The notes under the pieces are model-generated. The model was not told the origin of the DNA. It made no database searches and saw nothing but the letters and a program-made list of their open reading frames with translations. Made by a program: the position numbers and the translations under genes. A stretch of 59,971 nucleotides of DNA, taken from contig JAGTJM010000117.1 in the NCBI GenBank assembly GCA_020747015.1, forward strand, positions 1 to 59,971, read 5' to 3'. Below, piece by piece: positions 10,607 through 22,970 of this stretch; positions within the stretch are counted from its first letter, which is position 1, and the number at the start of each line of letters is the position of its first letter. The DNA comes from Pyrenochaeta sp. MPI-SDFR-AT-0127 (lineage: Eukaryota; Ascomycota; Dothideomycetes; Pleosporales; Cucurbitariaceae).

Positions 10607-12259
10607 TCAAGGTTGTATCTTAACTTTTGAGATCTTCCAGCCTGACACAACCTTCTCTTGAAACATGCCACTTGGATCGTATTTAGCCGCGACCTCGCGC
10701 ATGAAGTCGACATTCCTCTGTCCATAGCTCTTAAGCGGATCCTGTGTCCCATCTACGTAATTCAAGTAGCGCCAATCAATGTTAAGATCCTCAGACACGG
10801 CAAAGTCTTCCAGAGCGGCCACATAAGCCATTAACTTCTCCCGCATAATCGCATGTTCCTCTGCTGTCTGCGTGGAGCCGAGGATTGACCATAGAAGCGC
10901 ATTCTCTTCAACTTGATCGAGTCCCAATACGTTGCCTCCACGCCGTGTCGAGTGTTGGGCAATCAGAGTTGGCATGGGCTGGAAGAGACATGAGGTCGTG
11001 AAGTTTAGGGATGGTATCAGGGTTGAAAGTTGTTTGGTTAGCTCGTCGTGCATCTCGCTGGCGCGCTTGATGATTCTGACGTCGTTCTTGAAAGTGAGTG
11101 AGAACCAATTTTGCCTAGGTAGATTAGTCAGGTGAGGTGAGGCTTTCAACCAGGTTTTAAGACAAGGGGAAACCTACTGCCGGCCACTCGGAAGGCTGTA
11201 ACTAGCAGCCATGCTGGCTATGTTTCTCTCTTTGACATCTTCTAGAACCGCTGGTACCTTTTGAATCTTCTCGAATGTCGATCCGTCGGCTGTGCCGTTG
11301 GTGTTGACGATCATGTGGGTGACGAACACAAATGGTGCCGCGGCAGGATTAAAGTCGTAACTGAGCATAAACGCAGCTTGTGGGTCCTTGTAGTTATTTT
11401 CTGTGAAGTCGACCATTATTTGTGCAAGACCATCCCCTTCGCTTCTCATTGCAGCACGGACACCTCCCCAAAGATCGTGCGCAGGGAACGTGTACATGTC
11501 AAAACGAGTGACGATGCCAAAATTTCCCGAGCCGCCTTTAAGAGCAGTCCAGAGATCCGCATGGGAGCTGCTGTTCGCGTTAATAATCTCTCCACTAGCT
11601 AAGACAACTTCAAAATTGGCGACGTTGTCGCAGCCTAAACCATGGAGACCAGAAAAGAATGAGTTTCCTCCGCCAGTCAGGAAGCCGCCTACGCCGACGT
11701 TGCCATCACGCCCGCCAGTCACGCAGACCTGATGCTTCAGAAGCTCTTGGTAGACATTTACCCATCGTGACCCGGGCTGGATTGAGGCTAGATTTGATTG
11801 CTTATTGAAGGTTACGTCTGTCATTTGACCTAAGTCGATTGTGACACCGTCATGGACATCGTTGGAACCTGCCCACTGGGTATGACCGCCGCTGCGAATG
11901 GCAAGAGGACCTTTGGCGTTGGCGAGCACCTTAACAACGAGGGATACCTGTTCTGTTGTGCGTGGCTGGACGATGCACTTGGGTTGCAAGGCGGCGTTGG
12001 CTGCCCAGTAAGAGGCCTGGCGGTCTATATAAGCGGTAGATTCGGGTAAGAGGACCAGGTCCTGTAGACCAGCGGCAAAGAGCAGGCCATGCATGATTGT
12101 CCGAAGTGAGGTAGAGGCTGATGGAAGGTGCGGGTGGAAAGCGGCCCGCAGACGCCATTTATGGTGTTTGGGCTCGACCTGTTGGTACCACGGAGAATGC
12201 AGCCAAGCTCGTAACGCCCGATGGACTGGGCAGAGGCATCCGGATTGCATATCTACCAT
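10607..12259 (-). CDS. berberine-bridge-type FAD-dependent oxidoreductase
   Basis: Two exons, 12259-11178 and 11114-10607, separated by a 63-nt intron (GTAGGT…CTACCTAG) that joins in frame before NWFSLTF. The protein has the FAD-binding PCMH fold: IVQPRTTEQVS, RSGGHTQWAGS (the His is the usual 8-alpha-flavin attachment residue), GGRDGNVGVGGFLTGGG, and LKGGSGNFGIVTRF. It ends with the BBE C-terminal motif LNYVDGTQDPLKSYG. Fungal members oxidise alcohols, sugars or secondary-metabolite intermediates with O2; the substrate is not predictable here. The start is uncertain: ATG 12259 gives an unusual 55-residue leader, and ATG 12094 is closer to the normal start of homology. One CCCCAC site lies near 12520, too little to assign it to the nearby regulon. 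Confidence 0.85.
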
Positions 12260-14963
12260 TTTCTTTCAGATGTGTCCACATAGCTGGAGCTGCTGTAACA
12301 CATCAGCCTACGTAATTTAGCAAATCAGTTTCGTAGTATAAGGTTGGGCAAATAAAGGCTTGTTCTCGGCAAATTCTGAAACGTGTATGGGACGATGTTT
12401 CCAGTTTGTGTCTTGACTCTTCTTAATCTCTTAGCCTAGTATACTAGGTGGTTGGTTATGTATTTCCAAAACGGAACCAATAGTCTTTACGTGGGCGAAC
12501 CATGACAGGAGACGCTTTGCCCCACCAATGAGAGCAACAGTGTCATCTCATCGCACAGCAATTGCAACCGGGCCCAGGACGGTTCGCCATTGCGTGTTAG
12601 TGACAATCTGTGATATTGCGAGGCAGGGTGAACATGCTTATCAGCACCCGTGGCCCCATTGACTCCATGGATGACTGATGCGAATGCTAAGAAAAGAGGC
12701 TCAGGTACAACATCTTCACCGACTCTCAGTAACGCTAAGGACTAGTGCGGATAACCGCTCCCGCAGCCTTGTGAATGAACAGAGGGTCCAAAGTCGAGTC
12801 CGATTTTGACATTTAATCCTTGTAGACAAGTTCACATGTAAGCAAAAACTCGACGAACCAGTAATCCTGCTTCTGATCCTAAGGCACTACTCAGGAGTGT
12901 ACTCTTCAACCACTTTTGAAGCACAGGGCAAGCAATCCCCGAACGCTTGAAACTGTTAAGCCAAAAAGGTGATGTATTGCGGGAAATTTGCATTGGAGGA
13001 GACTCGCTAATGCATCAAAAGTCGACGCAAGTCACGGATCCGATAATAGAACTGGTAACAAAAGGAGCTACGTCCTATCCGGTTCGTCCAATTTAAGTTG
13101 AATCCAGAACGGATGAATGGTTGTCTCTCTGCTCCGTAACATAGACCTTCGAATATGTCGCGTTGAATGGCATTGCCGCGTGTGCAAACTCTGGTGCGTC
13201 AGAGGCAGTTTCGATTCGAGAGATTTCAAGATGCTAGATAGCTAGTGAGTAGCCACACTTTGCGCCACGAACGATTCTTCATGATTTTGATGGCGAAGTC
13301 GCACTGACTTACTCGATCGCATTCTCCGACTTATGTTGCTTGCTGCAAATCCACTCAAGAATGTGGTTCGAGTCTTGGTACTATTATTGTTCTTCATTTC
13401 TCGGATCGCAACGGGTGATTTATGGGCCCCGCTCATTGCGTGTACGCGTTTTATCGGAAGTTGGCATATTTTCACGGTTGCATCGTCCCAGTAAAGCGGC
13501 TCTTAAGCCATGACAGAATGTTGCACAACCTAAAGACACTCGAAGCCCCACACTTATGTGTGTCTTGAGGCCAGCCTTGCATGTCAACCGTCCCGGCGCC
13601 AGCGCGTAGCCGCAGTTGCCCCTGTAACAACAGGCATCCTGAAGAGGGCGATCCAATGTCTCGTCTCAGGATATTGAGGTACATAAAGACCCAATGGAGG
13701 CGGTGATGTGGAGCGATGTAGCAAAGGCTGATGAAAGGAAAGAGTACACCATCGGAGTTAGTCGAGCCATCAGCAATGCGGCAGTCAGTGCACAGGGCAT
13801 GGGGAGCATGCATCGCGATTCGCTCTCTTCTCTTGGCGTGTTTTGACATGGCGAGTAAGATTGCGCTTCGCTCCACCTCGTCTCCATGTTGTAAGTGCAT
13901 ATCCACTATGTTCACTACCTCAGATAACCGCTAGCTTTAGGAAACATTCGTCAGCAATCATAGCTTTGTATAGCACTGGCAGCACTTCACTCTCAGGCCA
14001 TTTCCTATGCTGAAGACCATGCACAGTAGGGAACGTCTGAGTCCAGCCCACCATCAGTAGTGTCTCTTTCCAGAGGTACTCAATGTGAAATTACCATAAC
14101 AGACCGCAAGGGCAGTGGATGATGGCCAGCACACACTAGGACTCACTTGCTGCTAGAATCCAAAGCGGTAGTGAGCTGTCTGAACCCGAGAACGACGAGC
14201 CTATCATACGGCAAGTCACTTCACCAAAAGAACACCCCGTCTTCTACGTTCGGATGTGAAGCTGAGCTGCTTGATGAAAGTCTTCTCTAACATCGAAGCC
14301 AGCAAACGATGTTTGTGCAGCATTCCAGTGGTCATCACCGGCAGCTCACGGCATTGCGCACTACTGTGGACGAGCGTACCATTCTTCTGACGAGCCTGCT
14401 CGATCGCGGCGCCCACTCAAGGTCCAACTCACAGCGACTGTAGATAGTTGTGTCTCGATTCGAGCATCCAAAGTCATCACGCTGCGATATCAACAGCAAT
14501 AGACACTGTTCGAGATACATTCAGAGCCCAATAGTCCTCCAGCGACCCATTCAGGGCAATGACCTCGGTACTCTGGCGACGAAAATATGCATCCGACCCG
14601 AAGAGTAACAGCTCGAAACCCACAAGGTCATGCCCAGTTTCCTAGGCAACAATGAAACCAAAGCTGCGGTTTCAGCCAATTTCTACGGCATTTGAATCAG
14701 TAATCTGCAGCATTTTTTGCAGTTTTCGTCAGGTTGTACGACCTTGGAACGTGGCTACACGCAGCTAGAAAAGCCACATTGCATCTACACCTGGACTGAA
14801 TGACTCACCTTGTCTCGCTCACTCCATGCAGGACTTGGACGATTGAAATTGTAGTGTTTTACTAGATTGTTGTTCTCATCATCGCTTCATTGCTCAGGTT
14901 ACTGGAAGTGCTTCCTCCTTGACTGCAACTGCCTCACACCTCGACACCACACTACTGTCCAGC
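12260..14963. other. 2.7-kb intergenic region between divergently read genes
   Basis: No recognisable gene was found. Minus-strand frames at 13472-13915 and 14216-14520 are open but lack domains I can name. No transposon ends, tandem repeats or RNA genes were seen. The two ends should hold the promoters of the BBE oxidase and the SDR. Confidence 0.45.
13472..13915 (-). other. unrecognised 147-codon open frame
   Basis: Longest frame in the 12.3-14.9 kb gap. It begins MNIVDMHLQHGDEVERS and continues with a basic stretch (KHAKRRERIAMH) and a Cys pair (CTDC). The first half looks somewhat protein-like, the second half does not. It could be an exon of a lost gene or chance. No function is proposed. 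Confidence 0.18.
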
Positions 14964-15881
14964 ATGTCTTTCTCACCAGACAAAGACATCCCCAGTCTGG
15001 CTGGGAAAGTCATCCTCGTAACTGGCGGCAATAGCGGACTCGGCAAAGAATCAATCCTCCAACTTGCAAAGCACAAGCCGCGTCAAATCATAATGGCAGC
15101 GCGGTCGCAGAGCAGAGCCGAAGCCGCTATAGAGGAGATCGAGACTGCAGTTCCCGGGGCGAATATTGCTTTCCTAGCCCTGGATCTTTCGTCCTTTCAA
15201 TCAATCAAGAAAGCTGCAGCTTCAGTCTTACAACAATATGACCGCCTGGACGTGCTCCTTAACAACGCAGGGCTTTTCGGCGTCCCCCCCGGATTAACCG
15301 AAGATGGCTATGAGATGCAGTTCGGATCAAACCACATGGGCCCTGCACTACTCACAAGGCTCCTTCTCCCGTTACTAGAGAGAACGTCACAATTGCCCAA
15401 TAGCGACGTGCGTATAGTCCAGCTCAGCTCGGAGGGTTACCAGTTCGCGCCCAAAGGCGGCATTCTCTTCCCACGACTAAAGACCGAAATAGCTGATATA
15501 TCTGGGCGCGCTCGATACGCACAGTCTAAATTGGCGAATCTATACTTCGCCAAGGCTCTGGCGAAACGGTATCCAAAGATAATATGCGTGGCCCTCCATC
15601 CGGGCGTTGTCAATACCAGCATCCTGAACACCACAGTGAACAATTACCCTTCTCTAGCGTGGATCTTCAACATAGGCATTCGGCTGTTCTTCACCGACGT
15701 GCAGACCGGTGCCCTTGGACAGCTGTGGGCGGCGACGGGCCGTGCTGAAGAGTTGGAAACAGGGGCCTACTACATACCCCTCAAGAAGAGAGTTCATGGA
15801 ATCAAACTAGTTGATGACGATATACTAGCTGAGGAGCTGTGGGATTGGACTGAGAAGCAGTTCCTAGCGCGTGGCTTGTAA
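14964..15881 (+). CDS. short-chain dehydrogenase/reductase (retinol dehydrogenase-like)
   Basis: Intronless, 305 aa from ATG 14964; an in-frame ATG at 14919 would add 15 residues that do not fit the usual N-terminus. It is a classical SDR with cofactor loop TGGNSGLG, ARSQSRAE just after beta-2 (suggesting NADP(H)), LDLSS, NNAG, catalytic Ser in QLSSEGY and YAQSKLAN (Tyr-x3-Lys), then HPGVVNT. The C-terminal part with YYIPLKK fits the fungal group resembling retinol dehydrogenases. It probably reduces a carbonyl on a small lipophilic substrate. It lies outside the GTGGGR-bearing promoters, so I do not place it in the cluster. Confidence 0.88.
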   Translation: MSFSPDKDIPSLAGKVILVTGGNSGLGKESILQLAKHKPRQIIMAARSQSRAEAAIEEIETAVPGANIAFLALDLSSFQSIKKAAASVLQQYDRLDVLLNNAGLFGVPPGLTEDGYEMQFGSNHMGPALLTRLLLPLLERTSQLPNSDVRIVQLSSEGYQFAPKGGILFPRLKTEIADISGRARYAQSKLANLYFAKALAKRYPKIICVALHPGVVNTSILNTTVNNYPSLAWIFNIGIRLFFTDVQTGALGQLWAATGRAEELETGAYYIPLKKRVHGIKLVDDDILAEELWDWTEKQFLARGL

Positions 15882-16265
15882 GTTCAGTCGGATGAGATGG
15901 GGTTTTGGATTATTCTTGATGTATCATCATTCAGCCGTATTCTGTCGTGCGATTGCGTTGTCTGGGATGGCTCGAGATAGTTATGCTAAATGAGAAGTTC
16001 ATCGCGCAATGAGACTACAGTATTAGTCAAACACTCCAAACACATCGTCAATCACCGCAAGGTGGCGCCGTAGAGCTGCTCGAGTGCCCTAGTCATATGA
16101 TAGAGTCCATATACGCAGAAACAGCACAGCGAGCGCCAACCGCCATACTCAGACCTCGCTGTGAAAGCGGCGCAACGCGTGTTGCAATATTTCAGTTAGC
16201 TGATAGAAGGTTGCATAGATATAATAGATGACTGGGGTATATTAAAGCATCTCCCGGAACTCCCT
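15882..16265. other. convergent 3' intergenic segment
   Basis: Lies between the 3' ends of the SDR and the transcription factor. No gene or repeat seen. Confidence 0.5.
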
Positions 16266-19200
16266 CTAACTTCTACTTTCGATCATGAGATCACTCATTA
16301 TTCTCAAACGCTGAGAATAGGTTGACTCGCGCCACTTCCCCACGCTGTCTAGTAGATATACATAGTTAAGCAGAACCTTTCGCGCTGCTACGGAACCCCC
16401 ATGCTGCTCCTCTTTCGAGAATGCTACCGGTCCGCCATGCTTAATGAACTGTATTACTGCGCTCGACGAACTTACCGGCTGCTCCTCATTCAACAGGCCA
16501 GCCTCTGAAGAGTATTGCAAGCCTTGTGCTCCGATAGCCGTCCAGTCAATCTCTTGAATGAGTTCAAACAACGGATCTCCGTCATCATCCTCCTTGTGCT
16601 CCATCACAAACAGATACATGCTGAGAACCAGAGCAGACACAAATAACAAGCGATCTGCTCTAGCAAAGTTCGACTCGCGTATTCGTGTAGAGGATAGAAT
16701 TGAGAAAATCTGAGTCGCGTGGAGAATGGCTCGTCGGGCGCTAGCTGATCGTGACCATTTCCCAATTGCAACCATAGCTCTACGAGCAGACTCTGATCCC
16801 TCTCTGCCGCACCCAATCTCTAAGAGGTCCAAGTCTGCCGTAAGAAGCAGGCACAGGTTGTTCCATCCCAGTAAAGTGATAGGGTCCTTGTTCCTAAAAG
16901 TCTCAGCGTATCTCGAAGGGAGTGCGATGACTGCAAGAATCATGTCTTTGTTTTGCGGATCGGATTCGAAGGCCTCGGCTAGAGTGCAGGATGCAGACTC
17001 AAAGATTGACCGACCACCAACAGGTAGTGCATGGCGAGCTGCAGTGACTTGGAGACATAAGAAACTCAAAACCGTCTGCATTGCCAATGTATTAAGACCG
17101 AGTGGAGCCCTTGAATGAAAATCTTGGAATCGAAGCCGTCCCGGTGTTGGGTCTGCACCACGCTGTGTTAATTTTGCAAATCTTGCGAACGTGGAAGCAT
17201 CAAAGAGTGGTTCATCGCATGGAAGATACAGCTCTACTTGACTGCAATCCAAGACACCCGAACTACCCATCACTCGACTACACGCGGCATCAAGTAACAC
17301 AAGATAACATACGAGTCTAGATGTGCGTCAGATGCTAAAAGGCAGAGTTGCGGTATTACAGTATTTACCTTTTTACAGACTCGACACGAGCCCAGACCTT
17401 CCACGAACTTTCATCGATGTTGGGCAACGGCTGTAATTGTGTGGCTAGGTCATCACCTAAAAATACTGAAAAGAGGCCGTGACTTTTGGCCATCTGATCA
17501 TTGAGCCATATTAGCATCGAAGTATGCAGCGTCCTGGGCCTGTTTACTCACATGAAGAAGCTGAACGGATAGAGTGTATACCTGACTCTCTTCGATTTGC
17601 GGCTAGAGTTAAAGTAAGCATGAGTTGGCTCAGCACTGAGGCTCAGAGTATGTACAGTGTGACCTAAAGCAAGGTAGTTGACCAGAAACGCAGAGAATAT
17701 CGTAATCAGGAGCTCCCAGGAATCGCCGTACTCGAGTGATTTGGATGTCATGTCATTGCGACAATATCGTATTAGTTTCTGTGTCTCTTGTTAAATTTGT
17801 AAAAGATCGCACCCACGGTAACTCACCTTTTGGTATCGGAGAACGAAGGTTTTCGATCGATCTGGGTATATTGAAGAAAGCCCAATAAGACACATGGGAA
17901 GTAAAAGCGAAAGCGGAGTAGTTTTGGCGTTAAAAGTTGCCCTGTGAACAAATTGCAAGGGTGAGTACTGAAAGAAAAAGTCCAGGCTTGCATCAAAGAC
18001 TTCAGTGGTAGGAAAGCCATTAGCTGAGAATCCAGGGACTGATTTTTCCGAACCAGAATCTGATTGAATGTCGGCAGCCAGTGACTGAGGCGGTATCTCG
18101 GAGGTACGCTCTTCTCTCGTATCATCAAGGCTTTTGCAGAAATGGATGAGTTCATTTCGGCAAGCATCGTCCATGCCCCACCTGGAAATCGCGTTGTTGC
18201 CTGCTGTCGAATTTGAGCGATGCGAACTTGGCACTAGAGAAGGCGGCTTTGACAGAATATTATCTGCCCCGTGACGAGCCACTTTGAACCAAAGCGACCA
18301 GATGAGTCGCACTCCAGGTCCAGATCTTCGGCCTCGCCATAGGCGTCGAATCTGATGAGTTTGCTCCACAGGGAGGAAGGTAAGACGTTTTTCGTGGTCT
18401 TCCGCCGATACTTGAACCGGAGGAAGAGGTGTATCAAAGTCCAGCCCGTCCAGAACTGTCGGTCCGAAATAAGCATAGGTGTCGAATTCAGCGTCCATGG
18501 GAAAAGGATCTGATCCAAATGAATTGAGATCAGCAAAAAGGGCGTGATCTGTACCATGCAGAGCTCGCCCATCTTGACGTCCTACAGTGAACGCAGGTGT
18601 CTGCTCAGAGTTGTGTGAAGCTTGGTGGAAAAAAAGAAAGGGCGATGTAACCCTTCCAAATTGCTCGATTCCATCGGACCGTGTCTCTCCTCCTTCTAAC
18701 CCGTTATCATTTCTGGATTCATCCCCAGGACCAACCACAGCCGTCTGTCCAGATACGGAGCCTATCTCTCGAATCTGGTCACCCGCATGATTGTACGAGA
18801 AGGTATCGAACATAGCAGATTCCACGGGTGGAGGAGTGTGTAGACCTGCTGATGTACGCCTCAAAGAAGGACCCTGCTCGTTTGTAGAATTGGGGATCGC
18901 TCTAGGTTCGCTTGTGGGATTTGTAAACAGGTTGTCGGCTTGTAAGGGTTGGGACACGGGATCGGCGACGATCGAGGGCTGGAGGAAAGAATGCTCGCGG
19001 CTTGATGGGAGTAGAAACCTAATGTCCGGTTGGATATCAACACATTGAAGCGATTGACTGCCTCGTCGGACCGCTGGTCCATTGGGACCAGCGGAATCCA
19101 TAGAAATGTGATCTGGGGAAGGGATCTGCGGGCCATTGTCGCGTCGAGGCTCCCCAGAATGCGTCTGAAGATGCCGGACCAGGACGTCGCTGCTCAGCCA

Positions 19201-19485
19201 TCATCAGCATTCGACGGTCTAATCGGAGCGGAGGCTGCAGTTGGATACCTTCGCCCATATCGCTTGTAACACTTTGGACACTTGAAGGGCTTCTCGCCGG
19301 TATCTGCATGGATTCAAACGATTGTCAGCCTCCCGGGTGGTAACGGGGGCGAGCAAACGCGCTGCCCTTGACTCACGTGATCTCTCATGACGTCTAAGGT
19401 GTTCTTCTTTTGTGAACTTTCGATCGCAATAACGACATTTCTTTCTGTTGTCGTTGCGCGTACTAGGAGCATTCCCGCCCTGCAT
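16266..19485 (-). CDS. C2H2 zinc-finger transcription factor with fungal-specific regulatory domain
   Basis: ATG 19485 opens exon 1. Introns at 19376-19304 and 19248-19190 splice together two perfect C-x2-C-x12-H-x3-H fingers: CRYCDRKFTKEEHLRRHERSH and, after TGEKPFK, a second ending GRSDVLVRHLQTH. A long acidic/Ser-rich region follows (19101-17791), then the Fungal_trans-type domain across several short exons (17.8-17.3 kb, including KVWARVESVKRL and LPCDEPLFDA) to the stop at 16266. Recognition helices are K(-1)/H(3)/R(6) in finger 1 and R(-1)/V(3)/R(6) in finger 2. By the zinc-finger code these read GGR and GTG, giving 5'-GTGGGR-3', the element repeated in the promoters from 20.9 to 40.7 kb. 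It is therefore the likely nuclear regulator of that cluster. No GTGGGR is seen in its own proximal promoter. Confidence 0.87.
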
Positions 19486-19945
19486 GATGGGGCGATTACG
19501 AAGGGATAGGATCAAGGATCGGCCGAATACGAATTTGACATCCCCCCGGTGTGGCTGACGGGCGTCGTCTAGTAGAAAAGCTATCCCTCCATGCTCGCTC
19601 GACTTTTCGGGGCGTGAACACTTTCTGACGAGCGCAAGAGAGAAACGCGGAGCCGGAACCGCTGACTTGACCCCGGATTTTGCCGTCCCCATGCCAACAT
19701 ATGCGGGGTCGTGGAGCTTCCGGCAGCTCTGGCCGGCCGCCTACCTCTTGGCGGGCCCTTGCCGTCAGGACCCTGCAACAACGGCCGAGGAATGAACTGA
19801 TGAAGATGTCTTGGTTTCATGCTTGCGTAGACACGACAACTTGTCGAATCACCTGCTGCTGCTTTTTCATAACGGTATATTTTATTCTTGTTCGCGACAC
19901 GATGATAATGCGGACCAGTCCTACGCTGCTCTCATCTTCACCAGT
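19486..19945. other. upstream region of the transcription factor / 3' flank of the FAH gene
   Basis: GC-rich near 19640-19780. The minus frame stays open upstream of ATG 19485 as far as 19692, so a longer N-terminus is possible. No GTGGGR element was seen here, unlike the cluster promoters. Confidence 0.45.
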
Positions 19946-20919
19946 CTACAGTTTCTCAAAAGCTATCCTGTTCCTACAGTATCCCAGGCCCTCTATCTTC
20001 ACTTCGACGACATCACCATTCTGAAGCCACTTGGGTTCCTTCATCCCCAAGGCAACTCCGTCCGGCGTCCCCGTCATGATGACCGTTCCTTTCTGCAAGG
20101 TTGCGCCTTGGCTGAGAAAGCTCACCAGGTACGCCGCGTTGAACAGAAGGTCGCTAGTATTGGCATCTTGTCTTAGCTCTCCGTTGACAGTGGTGCGGAG
20201 TTGCAGATTGTCTGCGGCCCCGACCACGGCAGGCGACACGAGCATGTAACCCACGGGGGCAAACGTGTCGAAGGATTTCGCGAACGACCATTGCGGAATG
20301 CCGCCAGCATATGCTGGATCTCGTTGCCATGTCCGCGCAGAGACATCATTGGAAGCTGCGTAGCCTGCAATGTGTTTGAGAGCGTCTTTTTGTGCGATGT
20401 TCTTGCCTGTCTTGCCAATTACCACAGCCTGTGAGTCTGTTAGTGTTCAGCAAGATCCCAAATCTCGATATACATACAAGTTCGCCCTCGTAATCTAAGT
20501 TCTTTCCTTGCGCAATTTGAGGAACTCGTATGTCTTCGTCGAATGCTGCGATTGCTGGGGGAGGTTTCATGAACAAGGATGGATAGGGTGGGGGTTTGCG
20601 ACCGCTTTCAAGGACTGAAGCCATCATCAGTGTGTGAAAGCCGGGCAAGTTGGGTATACTGACTGTGTTTCACATAGTTGAGACCTATGCATTTCACTAT
20701 CGACACGGTTTCCGGGCTTAGGACGCCTAGAAGGCGTTCTACCTTGACTCTCTCATCTGTTCTCGTCAATTCAAAAGGGTCATGACCTTCAAGCCGTATT
20801 GCATAAAGTTCCTTTCGATCAACTAGATCTTGAACATTGTCCTTGTCATCAATGCAAGGGTCTCCATACGTCGTTACTCCAGATCCAGTTTCGAATCTGA
20901 TCAGTCGTTGCCACGACAT
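19946..20919 (-). CDS. fumarylacetoacetate hydrolase (FAH) family protein
   Basis: Three exons from ATG 20919 to 19946. The first intron (donor GTCAGT after NYVKH, near 20667) joins to ILESGRKPPPYPSLF. The second (GTATGT after DYEGEL) joins to AVVIGKTGKNI. The FAH signatures are intact: CIGLNY, FMKPPPAIAA, metal-binding DYEGELAVVIGK, GYAASNDVSARTWQRD, GAADNLQLRTTVNGE, and TGTPDGVALGMKEP. Family members hydrolyse C-C bonds in dioxo-acids or decarboxylate or isomerise such products of aromatic ring cleavage, in the cytosol, with Mg or Mn. The upstream region carries two regulon elements (21064-21086), which ties it to the cluster. The exact substrate is inferred only in general terms. Confidence 0.9.
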
Positions 20920-21415
20920 TTTAGCAATTGGAGTAGGACGTTAGGTTTGAAGATCCAGAATCGAGATGAGGTGAGTAATTTGAACGACCGAGCGTCAGTT
21001 ACGTTGCATAACCTCAGTGGAATTGAAGATATCGGAACCGCTACTCCAAATGTTTTGGCTGAGCCCCACCGAGGTCGTGTCCCACCCTTCAGCATGATCT
21101 CGCCTTTTTGCAGTGGGACAAACAACTCCGTTGGGTGATGCTCGCATTTTTACTAGTTTAGCTTTTGGGCATGAGTTCAAACTTGTTTAGCTTCATTATC
21201 TGGTAGTTTGTGGGTCAGATGAATCACCCTTAATGCCTTTCCTACAGGTCTCACTTTTGAGTGCGGCAAGGCGTATGAACTTGCGAAACACTTATACTTG
21301 ATTGAAAAAGTGAAGTATGTTTTATTTTACATACTACTATCTGCGTTATCGAGTATTCTCGGGACTAACAGCACACTAAAACCGACCGCGAGCTCTAGTA
21401 AACTCTTGTAAATAA
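20920..21415. promoter_or_regulatory. FAH promoter with two YCCCAC (GTGGGR) elements
   Basis: CCCCACC at 21064-21070 and GTCCCACC at 21079-21086 lie about 145-165 bp upstream of the FAH start. The second is an exact reverse complement of the octamer GGTGGGAC found in the MFS/P450 and nitroreductase/NmrA promoters. Confidence 0.55.
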
Positions 21416-22970
21416 TTAGCAGAATGCTTGGATCCCAGTGATTCCTCTCCCAATGATTAGAGCTATAATAGGGTCAGCTGAAGATGTCAATTTGAGCAGC
21501 GAACGAACAGTGAATGTCAGACTGTCCTTCATATGTCTGTGTAACGAAGAGGTTGGCGACATGGCGGCCTGGAATTGTCAGAACGACTCCAAGCACCCTG
21601 GAATTCTTGTAAACCTTACCAATATGGTACTCGTCAGAAGCTGCATTACTGTTTAAGACTGTCAGCATGTCCTTTTCTATCGGACTGCAATAGGAACACT
21701 TCACCCTCCGAAAATTTCCTGCAAGCTGTGAAAAGTTAGTAACGAAAACAACATAGTCATCCACAGTAGGACATGAGGGGCCAAGAGAACATAACTTCGC
21801 GCTCCAATCAATGCCCTATCACAATTTTGTCTTTTTATGATTGAAATCATTTCTGGGGCAACCAACCCCTGATCCTTCAATCGCCCAACTTGTGTCGCGG
21901 CCAGAACACCATAAGTTGCATCCGTGAGGGCATCCGCCAGTTTCTTCTGAATCAACTGATATTTAGCAATTGCATTTCCTCTAAATTGCTTTCTGTCAAG
22001 TGAGTATGTTCTTGCACGGGCAAGACAGTCCTCGAGGGCCCCCATTGTACCAAAGGCAATTCCGTACCGAGCGGAGTTAAGACAACTAAACGGGCCGCTA
22101 AGTCCCTCTACCTGCAGCATATTCTCCTCTGGGACAGGACACTCGTCAAGTTGAATCATGCCTGTTATTGAAGCCCTGAGCCCATTCTTGTCCTTGATAG
22201 CTGGCGTTGAGAGTGTTCCTGGAGGACACTGGTCTCTTTCAATCAAAAACCCGCGAATCTTTCCAGTGCTTTGTAATTTTGCCCAGACCACAATCAAATC
22301 AGCAATAGGAGAGTTTGTTATCCAAGTTTTAGCTCCAGAAATCGACAAGTATCCCTTCTTCGATGGATGTGGTTTGGCATAGGTCTCCATAGATCCCGGA
22401 TCGCTTCCATGATTAGGCTCCGTCAACCCAAAGCAGCCGATCAGTTCGCCACGGGCAAGGCGAGGGAGATATTTCTCCTTTTGTTCCAACGTTCCATGTT
22501 CGTATATCGGTCCCATCACTAACGAACTCTGTACTGACATGGCAGATCGATACCCCGAATCAACGCGCTCAACTTCACGGGTTATCAATCCGGAGGCAAC
22601 ACTGCTTACGCCCGCGCACTCATATTCCGGAATGGTCGCTCCCAACAATCCCAGCTCACCCATTTCCCTTAAAATCTTGGAATCATAGTCCTCATTGCGG
22701 TACGCATCTTTTGAATAATTAGTGCTAGGTAAAATGGTTTTGGGTGGACTAACCAAGAATTCTAGGCAATAATCGCTCTTGACAATACGCTCGAGCAGTT
22801 TCTTGAATATCAATCTCTTGCTCTGTAAAGATGGTATGGGAAGATAGAGGGTCCTCCCAGTCAAAGCTCACGTTTGAACTGAGACCTCTACAATGAAATG
22901 AGCGTCGATATAGTCCACGAGAGGCACAAGTGATTCTTCTCAATGGAGTGCTGGCCAACGAAATCATCAT
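21416..22970 (-). CDS. glutaryl-CoA dehydrogenase-like acyl-CoA dehydrogenase, mitochondrial
   Basis: ATG 22970 starts an Arg/Ser-rich leader (STPLRRITCASRGLYRRSFH) typical of mitochondrial import. After an intron the ACAD core follows: PEYECAGVSSV, ESVDSGYRSAMSVQSSLV-like segment, CFGLTEPNHGSDPGSM, KTWITNSPIADLIVVWAK, GLRASITGMI, NSARYGIAFGTMGA. The 3' part is cut by short introns; spliced, it gives GGNAASDEYHI and QTYEGQSDIH, containing the expected catalytic Glu of this subfamily, and ends GRGITGIQAFC at 21416. GCDH oxidatively decarboxylates glutaryl-CoA to crotonyl-CoA in lysine, tryptophan and some aromatic breakdown. It shares a divergent promoter with the PRISE gene. A housekeeping copy probably exists elsewhere, making this a pathway-specific paralogue; that is inference. 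Confidence 0.88.

Noticed and set aside
12500..12530. GCCCCACC element upstream of the BBE oxidase as evidence it belongs to the regulon
   Set aside because: Only one GTGGGR site is present, close to chance frequency, while cluster promoters have two to seven.
13472..13915. A transcription factor or zinc-binding protein on the minus strand
   Set aside because: Single Cys pair and basic patch only; no zinc-finger spacing and no flanking exons.
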